A stretch of DNA of 64,000 nucleotides from Foliamicus sp965115835 (lineage in GTDB: Bacteria > Pseudomonadota > Gammaproteobacteria > Steroidobacterales > Foliamicaceae): the NCBI GenBank assembly GCA_965115835.1, contig OZ220471.1:2418001-2482000 (forward strand). Reading direction: 5' to 3'. Below, one piece after another: positions 25,501 to 34,329 of this stretch; positions within the stretch are counted from its first letter, which is position 1; the number at the start of each line of letters is the position of its first letter. The translations under genes were made by a program, and so were the position numbers. The notes beneath the pieces were generated by a model, which was not told where the DNA came from, searched no databases, and worked only from the letters and a program-made list of their open reading frames with translations.

Positions 25501-26478
25501 TTCTCCGTCGATTTCGATTCCGAGCGGACGCCCGCCCGGATGACAAAAGAGAAAGTCGATCCTTCGGGCGCCGGAAGCCTCGATGCCGCCCGCTTCCAGC
25601 AAGGTGTCGAGCGGGGCCTGGGGGGTAAACCAATGAGCCGCCGAGGGCCCGAGAGCATCGGGAACCCATTGGTTGATGAACCAGGCCTCTTCGGGGCTTT
25701 GCAGCAGGGCATGCGAGCCTGCGTCAATGGAAAATTCCGGATCGAGCGAAAATGGACATCGCGCGGCGATTGCCGCCAGGACGCCCCCGGCGCTCACGCG
25801 CGTCGTCACTGCATCTTGTAGTTCCCAGCCTATCTCGATGCCGTCGGCCGAGAGATCGTGTGCCCGTTCCAGGAATCCGTGCAAGCGCAGCGCCTCGCGT
25901 TCAACCTCGAGGGTCGGGAGCGGGGTGCGGCCTCGCTGAAGAATCTTCCCGAGGAGTGCGCTGACCAGCCGGGCGTGTGGCGTGGCGTCCTGACGAGATC
26001 GGCCCCGGCGGGAAAGGAAATGGCATTGGGTCAGCAATTTCTCAAGCGCGGGATGCTTGCCCAACCGGTCGCGCAGGACACCGGGCATTGCTCCCACGGA
26101 GACGTACTCGGGGATGAAGCCGGATCGCCTTGCGCCTTCGACCCAGGCAACCGGCAGTTGCAAGGCGGAAGAACGACGGGGTTCGAGCGGGTTCGGAACA
26201 TCGAGGTGTGTCGAAGTGCTGCGCGAGTCTGTTTGCGGACCAGCAGGACGGGCGCCCTTGCAACCCGGAAACCTTGCGCAGCCCCAAAACTGTTTTCCGG
26301 CGTTGGGCCCTCTCGCCGCAGTGCGCAGCACCATCGGCGTGTCGCACTCGGGGCACGAGGGCGCACGCGAACGGGATGGATGGCCCTCGCGGCTCACGAT
26401 CTGCAAGGAGTCGGAGTGATTGGGTATGGTTGTTTTCCGACAGTCTCCCCCTGCGGGGTGGGCGCCGATCCGATCCAT
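22504..26478 (-). CDS. Giant RecQ-type helicase with topoisomerase zinc finger and PD-(D/E)XK-like nuclease domain
   Basis: About 1324 residues. In order: a C4 zinc finger of topoisomerase type (Cys 42, 45, 67, 73; CPECDTPM and FWGCARFPGC); a nuclease-like segment around residues 300-340 (RRIDFLFC, GIEIDGEEH, candidate acids D308, E322, D324); and a RecQ-family SF2 helicase (Walker A LLPTGAGKSLIYQ near 580, VIDEAHCVSEWGHDFRP near 685, FGMGIDKPNIR, SFYQEAGRAGRDR). About 500 C-terminal residues are of unknown fold. Domestic RecQ is near 600 residues with RQC/HRDC domains, so this is not the housekeeping enzyme. The start is uncertain: ATG 26478 is used, but a GTG near 26407 is possible. It is divergent from the SF1 helicase; probable anti-phage role. 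Confidence 0.8.
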   Translation of the reverse strand: MDRIGAHPAGGDCRKTTIPNHSDSLQIVSREGHPSRSRAPSCPECDTPMVLRTAARGPNAGKQFWGCARFPGCKGARPAGPQTDSRSTSTHLDVPNPLEPRRSSALQLPVAWVEGARRSGFIPEYVSVGAMPGVLRDRLGKHPALEKLLTQCHFLSRRGRSRQDATPHARLVSALLGKILQRGRTPLPTLEVEREALRLHGFLERAHDLSADGIEIGWELQDAVTTRVSAGGVLAAIAARCPFSLDPEFSIDAGSHALLQSPEEAWFINQWVPDALGPSAAHWFTPQAPLDTLLEAGGIEASGARRIDFLFCHPGGRPLGIEIDGEEHIQAGLVDHERDQSLEQVGIDVLRVTHREVEQQQGAALNRLKSRCGKVLSALKRSDADDRIARFLIDCSNAAKVQFAIARAIGWGWLTAGRQWTLHLAGSNTVSAAAVSDLLRLLSAFDVLYGGSCAPKCCAVHGDGGLSVAWRRDGDGNWQETTPPEPGDESVRLTVESRTSPYHDLSPQRQSDIVVRPAFLPVDFAAEQPAHPGRQAIAPARYLRESSVLTFFLQTIFRKRQFRPMQGEAIHNTLRQKDCVVLLPTGAGKSLIYQLAGLLMPGVTIVVDPLVALIEDQVEGLQSYGIDRAAPVASSIASPRERKHLLWRVERGEYHFVLVAPERLQSPQFRNTLRALAETTLVNLAVIDEAHCVSEWGHDFRPAYLNLGNNLRRFGAARSGAPPPLLALTGTASRAVLRDMLVDLDIDRNRSDALIRPESFDRPELRFEVVRTRPPEDPNAALRGVLNGLPSKFGLPRTELYQPSGRDTASGIVFVPTVNARTYGLLDARATVRNATRASVTTYSGGPPKAVEARNWDSEKRTNANDFKRNHVPILVATKAFGMGIDKPNIRFTIHFGMPGALESFYQEAGRAGRDRKQAHCVVVFSEFDPDRSDALLDPNLNLPELRKRFNSANRDRTTGDDITRALWFHLQGFRGAEEETEAIEQRLDELGSLSSRKTVELPAGTDGERKKKEQALYRLLGIGVLSDYEVNFGSGKFVATVEPFDFERCKGRLLDYIHAAQPAKSALLARQLGAIRPESPRHGAMALARALVEFIYDVIERSRRRMIQESVLLARRAQNDGDVRTRLLDYLQEGLGTEKISQLLDEPEISLLDWYALVDKCQTPMDAGELRGLCIRALETYPDHPGLLLSRAVSEAMCSDHDDGVSSQGIGAAIRGSIADYELSQAEVEAVLERLFDLALTRARGLGVSLLVALLGLDDSGPEFSFAIGLGLARAEKFDDDRALTAIANYRMRKMTDQLEIAVSRLNGQHKTRSVLQALGQGE

Positions 26479-26673
26479 TCGGCAAGAATCTGGCTCGCCG
26501 ACTATCGAGGCGCCCCCGGCGACAGATAGTAGCAGGCGCAAGCTTGCCTGGCGGCCATTCTCGTTTTGTCGGCAGAACCGAGACGACCGACGGGAGTTGC
26601 CGGTGGGCACTGTGTATCGCTGCCAGTTACCCGACGATGTAGGGTACCCTCAAAGAAGGCGCGGGAGGGAAAA

Positions 26674-29600
26674 GTGCCGAACAGCAACCCCGACATCGAA
26701 ACCCCGGGCGAGTGTGCCGAGCTTGCGGACGCAACGCTCCACCATCGCGCGTTGCGGCGCGTCAACTTTGCCCTGGCGCAGAACGATGTCGGGATCATTG
26801 AGGAAGTCAGTGTCGGGAACCCAACGGATACAGCGCTCACCGACGTAAAGGTCACCCTTCGGGCTTACCCGCCCATCATCCGTGAAAAGACCTGGATCAT
26901 CGACCGGATCGCGCCGCAATCTCACCATGCGCTGCGCGACCTCTCCACTCCACTCGACATGGAACGGCTGAGGGGCCTCAACGAGGCGGAGATTGGCGAG
27001 CTCGAATTTCGTGTCGAGGCGCAGGGGCTTCGGACGATTGTCGAGAAACGCCGGATCGATTTGCTGGCCCGCGATCAATGGGGCGGCGTGGGAGACATGG
27101 CTCAGATTCTCGCAGCCTTCGTTTCTCCGAACGATCCTGCCGTAGCCCGTGTCCTTAAGGAAGCCGCAAGTCTGTTGGAGCGCGCCGGCCACAACGGTTC
27201 GATGAACGGCTACCAGTCGGGCGATCCACTTCGTGCTTACATGCTCGCCGGCGGAATCTGGTCGGCGGTTACCGGCCTCTCGCTGACCTATGCCGAGCCA
27301 CCGGCGTCCTTCGAAGAGGAAGGCCAAAAGATCAGGGGGCCTGATCGCATCATCCACGAGGGTCTTGCCACCTGCCTGGACACGACGCTCTTCCTTGCTG
27401 CGGCCTTCGAGGCGGCGGGGCTTAACCCTGTCGTTTTCTTTTCGCAGGGCCATGCGTGGGTGGGGGTCTGGATCGTCAGGAAGGATTTCGGCAATGTGAC
27501 GGAACCCGATGTGGTCGCCGTTCGCAAGGCCGTGCAGGCCCATGAGCTCGTGTCTATCGAGACTACTTTGCTTACCCGACGCCCCTCCGTCTCGTTCCAT
27601 CAGGCGGAGGATGAGGGCTGTCGCCGTCTCGCCGAGAACCGCGACCCCGAGTTCCTGATGGCTGTGGATATCGCCCGGTCCCGCGCTGCGCGCATTCGTC
27701 CTCTCGCAAGCCACCGGGATGTGGATGCCTCCCGACCCGGCGAGATCGACGAGGCAGCCCCCGCGCCGCTGCCGCCAATGCCGGACTTTGGATTGCTGCC
27801 GGGCGAGATCGGCGAAGAGCAACCCGGGACGCCCCAGGATCGCATTGAGCGATGGCAACGCAAGCTGCTCGACCTTTCGCTCCGGAACCGTCTTCTCAAT
27901 TACCGCGATACCAGGCAAACGCTTCCCCTTCAATGTCCGGATGTGGCCGCTCTCGAAGACGAACTCGCCGGCGGAAAAGAGTTTCAAGGGTTCCCCCTGC
28001 AGGACAACGATCCGATTCACGACCGGACCGTTTCCCCGGAGGATGCGCAGCGAATCGCGGAGGAAGTCGTCTGCGACGCCTTCGAGCGCAGGCAAGTCGT
28101 CGTGCCACTTACCCGCCAGGAGATGAACCGCCGTTTTCTGGCGCTCTACCGCCGCGCACGGAGCGACATGCAGGAAGGCGGCGCCAACACGCTTTTTCTC
28201 GCCGCGGGGTTTCTTCGATGGAAGAAGACCGAAGGCGACGCCCGTTCCTATCGCGCGCCCCTTCTGCTCATTCCGGTGAAGCTGAAGCGCCGCTCGGCGC
28301 AAGCTCCGTTTCGCATTGCGCACCATGAGGACGATGTCCGGATCAACTCGACCCTGCTCGAGTTTCTGAAACGCGACTTCGACCTCCGCGTCCGGGAGCT
28401 CGAGGGCGAACTGCCAAGGGACGAAAGCGGGATTGATGTCCCGCAAATACTCGGAATCATGCGCCGGAAGGTGCGTGATGTCGCAGGCTTCGAGGTGGTC
28501 GAGGAACTCGCGCTCTCGACCTTTTCGTTCGCCAAGCACCTCATGTGGAAAGATCTGGTCGACCGTTCCGATCAGCTTCGGCAGAACCGGCTGGTGAGAC
28601 ACCTCATGGATGGGGCGGCGGAGACGTACGGAAACATGGGCGCCATTGCGCCGGAGGAGATCGATCGACGGCTTGCGCCCCGGGATTTGCTGACCCCATT
28701 GTCCGCGGACAGCTCGCAACTCGCAGCTGTGCTGGCGGCCCGGGAAGGTCGTGACTTTGTGCTGGTCGGTCCTCCGGGAACCGGGAAAAGCCAGACCATC
28801 ACGAACATCATCGCGCAGTGTCTGGGCGAGGGCAAAACCGTGCTTTTCGTTGCTGAAAAGGCGGCAGCGCTTGATGTGGTTCACCGCCGCCTCGTGAGAA
28901 CGGGGCTCGGCGACGCCGTGCTGGAACTTCACTCGAACAAGACGGACCGAAAGTCCGTTCTTGCGCAACTCGGACGAGGATGGGATCGGGCTGCGGGCGG
29001 TTCGGAGCAGCAATGGACCGGCGTGACCAGGCGTCTGAGGCTTTCCCGGGACCAGTTGAACGCCTATGTCGAGGCGCTTCACGCCAAGGGAAGTCAGGGA
29101 TTCAGCGCGTTTGAGGCGGTTGCTCTGATCGCCCGGGACGCGCCGCCCTCCTTCAGAATTTCCTTCGCGTCCAGGGATGCACACGACGAGCAAAGCTACG
29201 AACGACTGGCGCAGCTTGCGGCCGACCTTGGACGGACGCATGAGGTGGCCAGAGCCGGCCCCCCTCTCGGGCTGGTTGAACGTGAGGAGTTTTCCTTCCG
29301 ATGGCAAGGGGAGTTTCTGCAAGCCACCGTGTCTCTCCGAGCGGCGCTCGACGAACTGAGGCAAGCAGAGCGTACGCTGGCTGGCGAGCTCGGGCTTTGT
29401 GCGGACCCCGAGCTTCAAGCAGCGCGCCGTGTGCGGCTCAAGGCGCTCGCTCCTCGCGCCGAGAGCGGAGTGCTTGACCTCTCGTCCGTCCCGGAGATGC
29501 CGGCCGACCGCTTGACCGCCCTGGCCCAGTCGCTGACAACGGATGTCAGGGAACGGGCCGCCGCAAGCGCCCGAACCGTTGCCGCGTATCCGCTTGCCAC

Positions 29601-32600
29601 GGTGCGCCGCATGCCGCTTGGGCAACTGGATTCCGGCTGGCGCGAAGCCCGGGCGAAGATGTGGCCCGCCTCCGTTTTTGCGAAGAGGAAGGTTCGCAAG
29701 CTCTTGCAAACCTGGGCCGAGACCGGTGCGGCTGAACCCGATACGGACCTGAGGGCGCTCTTCGCAATCCGCGAGCGCGATGCGGCAATCCGCAAAAACC
29801 CTGTGGCGGCCGTCGCGGATACCGGCGGGGAAACGGACGCCAACCGTTCGACCGAAGCCGTTCGTCAGGCAATCGCACTTCGCGCCGCTCTGGCGGCTCT
29901 GGGTGTGGATGTCGAAGATGCAGTCCGTTTCGAGGCGGCCACTTCAGCCCTTGTTGCCGGATCGGGCGAGACGATCTTGAAAGCGCTTCAAGCCTATCTG
30001 TCGGCAGAGAAAGCGGTTGACGAAAGCACCCGCGAGTTTGTGCGTAACAATGGCATATGCCCCGATGAGTCGAGCGTTGCCGACCTCGTGGCCGCCCTTG
30101 ACACGGTGGTAGCGGAACAAGCGCGTCTGCCGGACTGGATCCGATGGATAAAACGGAAAAACGAGGGTTCGGCCGCCGGCCTTGGCAACCTCGTCGAAGC
30201 TCTCGAAGAAGGACGAATCGAGGGGGATGCCGAGAACGCGTTCAAACGAGCGTATGCCGCTTGGTGGCTCCCCCTTGCAATGGATGCGCGCGACGAGCTG
30301 CGGCGCTTCACGCATCGGGAGCACGAGCACCTCATGGAGACCTTCCGCAATCTCGACGAAGAGGCGTTGCAACGGGCGCCGGTCGAGGTGATGCGACGTA
30401 TCGTGCATGAGTTGCCCGCGAGGGAGAATGCGCCGCGAAATTCCGAACTCGGAAGGCTCCGCCACCAGTTGGGCCTCCAACGCCCCTCCCGGCCGATTCG
30501 GCAGCTTCTGGCGGGCCTCCCTGAAACGTTCGGGAAACTCGCGCCGTGTGTTCTGATGTCTCCGCTCTCGATAGCTCAATATCTGCCGGCCGATCAGGCC
30601 CGCTTCGATGTGGTTATCTTCGACGAAGCCTCGCAGATCACGACTTGGGATGCGATTGGCGCGATAGCCCGAGGCCGTCAGACGATCGTTGTGGGCGATC
30701 CCAGGCAGTTGCCTCCCACCAACTTCTTCGGGCGCGCCAATGACGATGAAGAAGACCTGCCGGAAGTCGAGCGCGACCTGCCCTCGATCCTCGATGAAGT
30801 CTCTGCGGCTGGCGTGCCTCATCGTAATCTCGATTGGCACTATCGCAGCCGCGACGAGGCGCTGATCGCCTTTTCCAACCACCGCTATTACGGCGACCGG
30901 CTCGTGACGTTCCCGGCTCCCCGCGCCGATTCCGACGCGATCCGGTTCCACCGGGTGAACGGCAGGTACGCACGAGGGCAGGGTCGCATGAACCAGGGTG
31001 AGGCCAAGGCCGTCGCCGAGGCGGTGAAGCAGCGCCTCACGGCCTGGCTCGCGGTTCCGGAAGAGAAACGCCAGACGCTCGGGGTTATTACCTTCAACGC
31101 CCAGCAGCAGTCGCTCATCCTGGATCTGCTCGACGAAATTCGCCGTGACAATGGCGCGCTCGAGTGGTTTTTCGCCGACGAGCGCGAAGAGCCGGTTATC
31201 GTCAAGAACCTCGAGAATATCCAGGGGGACGAACGCGACGTGATGATGTTTTCGGTAACGTTCGGACCCGATCTCTCCGGCAAGCTCACGATGAATTTCG
31301 GGCCGATCAATGGCGCTGGCGGAGAGAGGCGCCTCAATGTTGCGATTACCCGCGCCCGGCGAGAGTTTCATGTGTTTTCCTCAATCCGCGCCGAGCAGAT
31401 CGATCTGGAGCGCACCCGTGCTGTCGGGGTGCGCGACCTGAAGGCGTTTCTCGATTATGCCGAGCGCGGTCCCATTGCGCTTCCTGCGAGCGACGGGGAG
31501 TCGCTCGGCCCGGCCGAGAGCCCCTTCGAGGAAGCCGTGGCGGACGCCTTCCGCGCCAGGGGGTGGGAGGTTCGAACCCAAATTGGAGTCTCCGGTTTCC
31601 GCGTGGACCTTGGCATCGTGCATCCCGACTATGCCGGCAGCTACCTTGCCGGCATCGAGTGCGATGGGGCCAGCTACCACTCCTCGGCGACTGCCCGTGA
31701 TCGCGACAAGATTCGGCAAGCCGTGATGGAGGGCTTGGGTTGGACGATTCTCCGGGTCTGGTCAACCGACTGGTTTCGCAATTCATCGCATGTTGGGGAC
31801 CGCATCCACGCCGAACTCCAGCGTTGTCTTGAAAAAGACCAGCAGGCTCGGGCGACGGGTGGCGCCGAAACGGACAAACAAACCACGCAAGCCGAATTGA
31901 CCGGGGACTCTCGCGATGATGCGGAGATAGTCCTGAATACGCGGGCCGAGCCCGAGCGCGGTCCGATGGCGGAGAAAAAGGAAGAGACAGGCGCCCAAAG
32001 GGAGGCGCCCTCGCGTCTCATCCCCGACCTTGATGCAGGCTCAGGCATGGCGCCGTCGTTCGATTCGGAAGCCGGCAGCGGCGAAAACGCCATGCCCATT
32101 GCTGCCGCGCCAATTTCTCGGGCAGCGCCTGACGCCGCGCCGGGAGCCGTCTTCTCAAGAGAGGAGGCGGGCGCGCATCAGGACGACGCCACTGCCGATC
32201 CCGATCGGTTCTTCGACTTGGCGTATGCCCCGGTTCTGCGGCGGCTCATCCACCAAATCGTTGATCGCGAGGGGCCGATCACGCTGCGCCGACTGGCCCG
32301 TCGGGTAGCGCAGGCACACGGATGGCAACGAACCGGCAAGCGAATTCATGCACAGGTTCAGAAGAACCTTGGAGATATCGAAAGCCACCCGGAGTTCGAG
32401 ACAGTCTTTGTATGGGCGTCCGGAAGTCACTCCGACCGGACTCCGTTTCAGGGGTTGAACGGTCGCCCAATTCGAGAGATATCCCGGACAGAGATCGGGT
32501 CGCTGATCGATGTCCACGTACGCGACTTGGCGAACGAAGAAGATTCGATTCTGGCGCTGGCGCGACTTCTCGGCATTCGCCGGCTTGCCAAGGACGCGCG

Positions 32601-32652
32601 CGCCTATCTGTCCGCTTGCACACAATGGAGGGAGGAGAATATTGCCGAGTGA
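26674..32652 (+). CDS. DUF4011 / SF1 helicase / nuclease / DUF3320 giant defence-type protein
   Basis: About 1992 residues. N-terminal beta-rich region, then a transglutaminase-like segment with Cys234 (LATCLDTTLFLAAAFEAAG) and His260 (GHAWVGVW). DUF4011 starts near 393 (RWQRKLLDLSLRNRLLNY). The SF1 helicase has Walker A GPPGTGKSQT near 700, VVIFDEASQI near 1317 and VAITRARR near 1556. A PD-(D/E)XK nuclease of Vsr/MTES_1575 type follows near 1620-1700 (FRVDLGIVHP, AGIECDGASYH), and a C-terminal DUF3320 from about 1845. The same order occurs in single-protein anti-phage systems that I recall as Hhe-like. GTG 26674 has Shine-Dalgarno GGGAGGG. It is divergent from the RecQ-type fusion across a short shared control region. 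Confidence 0.85.
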   Translation: MPNSNPDIETPGECAELADATLHHRALRRVNFALAQNDVGIIEEVSVGNPTDTALTDVKVTLRAYPPIIREKTWIIDRIAPQSHHALRDLSTPLDMERLRGLNEAEIGELEFRVEAQGLRTIVEKRRIDLLARDQWGGVGDMAQILAAFVSPNDPAVARVLKEAASLLERAGHNGSMNGYQSGDPLRAYMLAGGIWSAVTGLSLTYAEPPASFEEEGQKIRGPDRIIHEGLATCLDTTLFLAAAFEAAGLNPVVFFSQGHAWVGVWIVRKDFGNVTEPDVVAVRKAVQAHELVSIETTLLTRRPSVSFHQAEDEGCRRLAENRDPEFLMAVDIARSRAARIRPLASHRDVDASRPGEIDEAAPAPLPPMPDFGLLPGEIGEEQPGTPQDRIERWQRKLLDLSLRNRLLNYRDTRQTLPLQCPDVAALEDELAGGKEFQGFPLQDNDPIHDRTVSPEDAQRIAEEVVCDAFERRQVVVPLTRQEMNRRFLALYRRARSDMQEGGANTLFLAAGFLRWKKTEGDARSYRAPLLLIPVKLKRRSAQAPFRIAHHEDDVRINSTLLEFLKRDFDLRVRELEGELPRDESGIDVPQILGIMRRKVRDVAGFEVVEELALSTFSFAKHLMWKDLVDRSDQLRQNRLVRHLMDGAAETYGNMGAIAPEEIDRRLAPRDLLTPLSADSSQLAAVLAAREGRDFVLVGPPGTGKSQTITNIIAQCLGEGKTVLFVAEKAAALDVVHRRLVRTGLGDAVLELHSNKTDRKSVLAQLGRGWDRAAGGSEQQWTGVTRRLRLSRDQLNAYVEALHAKGSQGFSAFEAVALIARDAPPSFRISFASRDAHDEQSYERLAQLAADLGRTHEVARAGPPLGLVEREEFSFRWQGEFLQATVSLRAALDELRQAERTLAGELGLCADPELQAARRVRLKALAPRAESGVLDLSSVPEMPADRLTALAQSLTTDVRERAAASARTVAAYPLATVRRMPLGQLDSGWREARAKMWPASVFAKRKVRKLLQTWAETGAAEPDTDLRALFAIRERDAAIRKNPVAAVADTGGETDANRSTEAVRQAIALRAALAALGVDVEDAVRFEAATSALVAGSGETILKALQAYLSAEKAVDESTREFVRNNGICPDESSVADLVAALDTVVAEQARLPDWIRWIKRKNEGSAAGLGNLVEALEEGRIEGDAENAFKRAYAAWWLPLAMDARDELRRFTHREHEHLMETFRNLDEEALQRAPVEVMRRIVHELPARENAPRNSELGRLRHQLGLQRPSRPIRQLLAGLPETFGKLAPCVLMSPLSIAQYLPADQARFDVVIFDEASQITTWDAIGAIARGRQTIVVGDPRQLPPTNFFGRANDDEEDLPEVERDLPSILDEVSAAGVPHRNLDWHYRSRDEALIAFSNHRYYGDRLVTFPAPRADSDAIRFHRVNGRYARGQGRMNQGEAKAVAEAVKQRLTAWLAVPEEKRQTLGVITFNAQQQSLILDLLDEIRRDNGALEWFFADEREEPVIVKNLENIQGDERDVMMFSVTFGPDLSGKLTMNFGPINGAGGERRLNVAITRARREFHVFSSIRAEQIDLERTRAVGVRDLKAFLDYAERGPIALPASDGESLGPAESPFEEAVADAFRARGWEVRTQIGVSGFRVDLGIVHPDYAGSYLAGIECDGASYHSSATARDRDKIRQAVMEGLGWTILRVWSTDWFRNSSHVGDRIHAELQRCLEKDQQARATGGAETDKQTTQAELTGDSRDDAEIVLNTRAEPERGPMAEKKEETGAQREAPSRLIPDLDAGSGMAPSFDSEAGSGENAMPIAAAPISRAAPDAAPGAVFSREEAGAHQDDATADPDRFFDLAYAPVLRRLIHQIVDREGPITLRRLARRVAQAHGWQRTGKRIHAQVQKNLGDIESHPEFETVFVWASGSHSDRTPFQGLNGRPIREISRTEIGSLIDVHVRDLANEEDSILALARLLGIRRLAKDARAYLSACTQWREENIAE

Positions 32653-32780
32653 ATCCAGGTTCGCCAAGCCTTTGTGAGCGCCCGAAATGTAGTGCCTTTT
32701 TCAAGGGTGTTGCCTTTTATATCAAAGGCTTGCAATCAAAAATGTCTGAACTCAAGACTTGGTTGCGGGGGAACTTCAGC

Positions 32781-33521
32781 TTAATGCGGCCTTTCTCTCG
32801 CCGGCATCATGATCAGGTCATATAGCCGGTCCCAATTCACATCGCCGTGAGTTGTTACTCCTGCACGTTGCAAGTAATCAACGACTGATTCACGGGCTGT
32901 AGCAATTACTTCTGTGAGCCCGTTGGCCGCATGACGCTCGACAATTCGCAAGACAGCGCGCCCCGTATCGGGCCAGCCGCTGAGGTCTTGCCAGAATGCA
33001 TTGCCTACAAGTCGGACATGCGACCCGTAATCCTTCGATCCGCTTGGGCCGTAGCAGATTCCCTCAATGCATCGGACTTGGATACCTTTGCCTTGCCGCA
33101 AGGTTCTCACGGCCGATTGGAAATCAGACACCAGCTTCTTGCGCTGGCTGGAGTTCCCCCAATTTGTTCCTGACTTGATCTGCATGATTGTTCTGAGGCC
33201 GTCTTCGTCATACTCAAGGTCGATTCCGTCCGCGCTGGATTTCCACCCGCCTTTTGCTTCCCGGCAGATAGCCATGGCCGTCGTTTCCAGGATGTCACCG
33301 AATCGGGTTTCCTCGCTGGAGGACAGGAAGGCGTCAATCAATCGCACGGCCAGTTGTTCGGCGCTCTCAGGCGCACGGGCGCGAAACAGGTAGGGGTTCT
33401 TGATGATCAGTTGGTAGGGTTTGATCGTGGCGACCTTGTTTTGCATCCATTGGGCAAAGGCGCCAATGGCTGCGTGGATGTCAGGCTCGGCCTGCTTCCA
33501 CCAGTCAGGATACAGCAGCAC
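32781..33521 (-). CDS. PmeII-like type II restriction endonuclease
   Basis: 246 residues. Hallmark stretch GGWKSSADGIDLEYDEDG, then IMQIKSGTNWGNSSQRKKL, a PD-(D/E)XK arrangement (D of GIDLEY, then QIKSG), and IEGICYGPSG with FWQDLSGWPD. This pattern matches the PmeII-like restriction enzyme family as I recall it. GTG 33521 (VLLYPDWWKQAEPDI) is preferred; a TTG at 33566 would overlap the methyltransferase by 62 bp. The chosen start overlaps it by 17 bp, so the nuclease is translated after the methylase, the safe order. The recognition site cannot be read from the sequence. Base composition here is visibly less GC-rich than in the flanking core genes. Confidence 0.8.
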   Translation of the reverse strand: MLLYPDWWKQAEPDIHAAIGAFAQWMQNKVATIKPYQLIIKNPYLFRARAPESAEQLAVRLIDAFLSSSEETRFGDILETTAMAICREAKGGWKSSADGIDLEYDEDGLRTIMQIKSGTNWGNSSQRKKLVSDFQSAVRTLRQGKGIQVRCIEGICYGPSGSKDYGSHVRLVGNAFWQDLSGWPDTGRAVLRIVERHAANGLTEVIATARESVVDYLQRAGVTTHGDVNWDRLYDLIMMPARERPH

Positions 33522-34317
33522 GAATGGCGCTCCGCATGGCCTCGCAGTATTCCTCTTGAGTGTCAATCCCTATGGCCTTGCGTCCCATTTCAAGGGCGGC
33601 AATCAATGTGGTTCCGCTTCCGGCAAACGGGTCCAGCACGGTGTCGCCTTCGTCGGTGAATAGCCGGATAAACCATTCCGGCAGCGCCTTTGGAAATGTT
33701 GCCGGATGCCCCTTGTGGCCGCACTCTGTGGCCATATGCAACACATTGGAGGGATAAGCCTTTTCCCTTCCAACCCAATTCTCTACCCGCTTGCCAAAAC
33801 CGTTCTCATGCCTGGATTCGTCTCTTTCCTTGTCCGTGTCCGACAGATTCGCAAGGCGTTTGTTCTTCCAGTCTCCCATTGGCACCATGACTTCTTCCTG
33901 CCGCATCTTGAACGCAGGGCTGACCGTGAAATGAAACAGGCGCTCCCATGAGTCCCGGAATCGGTTGGGCCACTTTCCGGGGTAGCAGTTTTTCTTGTGC
34001 CAGCAGTATTCGTCCACCAGGCGCCAGCCCTGCTCCCGGCGCAAGGCAAGGACAAGATCGTAGACGTATGGATGCTTCTCGCCGCCTACCGCCTTCTCTT
34101 TGATGTTCAGGACGAACGACGCGTCTGGCGCAAGGCATTTCTTGAACGCTTCGGCTTTGGGCAAGAACCATTCCACATACCGGTCCGGATGAATCCCGCC
34201 ATAGTTGCCGTTCCGCTGGTCGGCATACGGAGGCGAAGTAACGATCAGATTGACGGACTGTGCGGGAATCTTGCTGGCGATCACCTGCGCACAATCGCCT
34301 TGGTGAATTTCCGTCAC
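33505..34317 (-). CDS. Site-specific DNA methyltransferase (beta class, N4-cytosine or N6-adenine)
   Basis: 270-residue modification enzyme of a type II R-M system. The catalytic motif IV VTSPPYADQRNG comes first (near residue 26) and the SAM-binding motif I DPFAGSGTTLIAALEMG is near the C-terminus (about 238), the beta-class order. SPPY rather than DPPY leans toward N4-cytosine methylation, without proving it. It also has VEWFLPKAEAFKKCL and LNIKEKAVGGEKHPYVYDLV. Start ATG 34317 (MTEIHQGDC). It overlaps the downstream restriction gene and follows a small unknown gene by 12 bp. Confidence 0.9.
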   Translation of the reverse strand: MTEIHQGDCAQVIASKIPAQSVNLIVTSPPYADQRNGNYGGIHPDRYVEWFLPKAEAFKKCLAPDASFVLNIKEKAVGGEKHPYVYDLVLALRREQGWRLVDEYCWHKKNCYPGKWPNRFRDSWERLFHFTVSPAFKMRQEEVMVPMGDWKNKRLANLSDTDKERDESRHENGFGKRVENWVGREKAYPSNVLHMATECGHKGHPATFPKALPEWFIRLFTDEGDTVLDPFAGSGTTLIAALEMGRKAIGIDTQEEYCEAMRSAIRAAVS

Positions 34318-34329
34318 GGCCTTGCTCCG

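Noticed and set aside
22873..25821. A 982-codon open frame antisense to the RecQ-type gene, and similar long antisense frames at 807-2765 (opposite mnmG), 3990-5792 (opposite yidC) and 26650-29709 (opposite the SF1 helicase)
   Set aside because: Long antisense frames are expected in high-GC codon-biased genes. None has recognisable motifs, a start with a Shine-Dalgarno or neighbours that support it.
32712..32729. Small inverted repeat GCCTTT-TATATC-AAAGGC after the SF1 helicase gene
   Set aside because: A 6-bp AT-containing stem with no following T-run is too weak to call a terminator.
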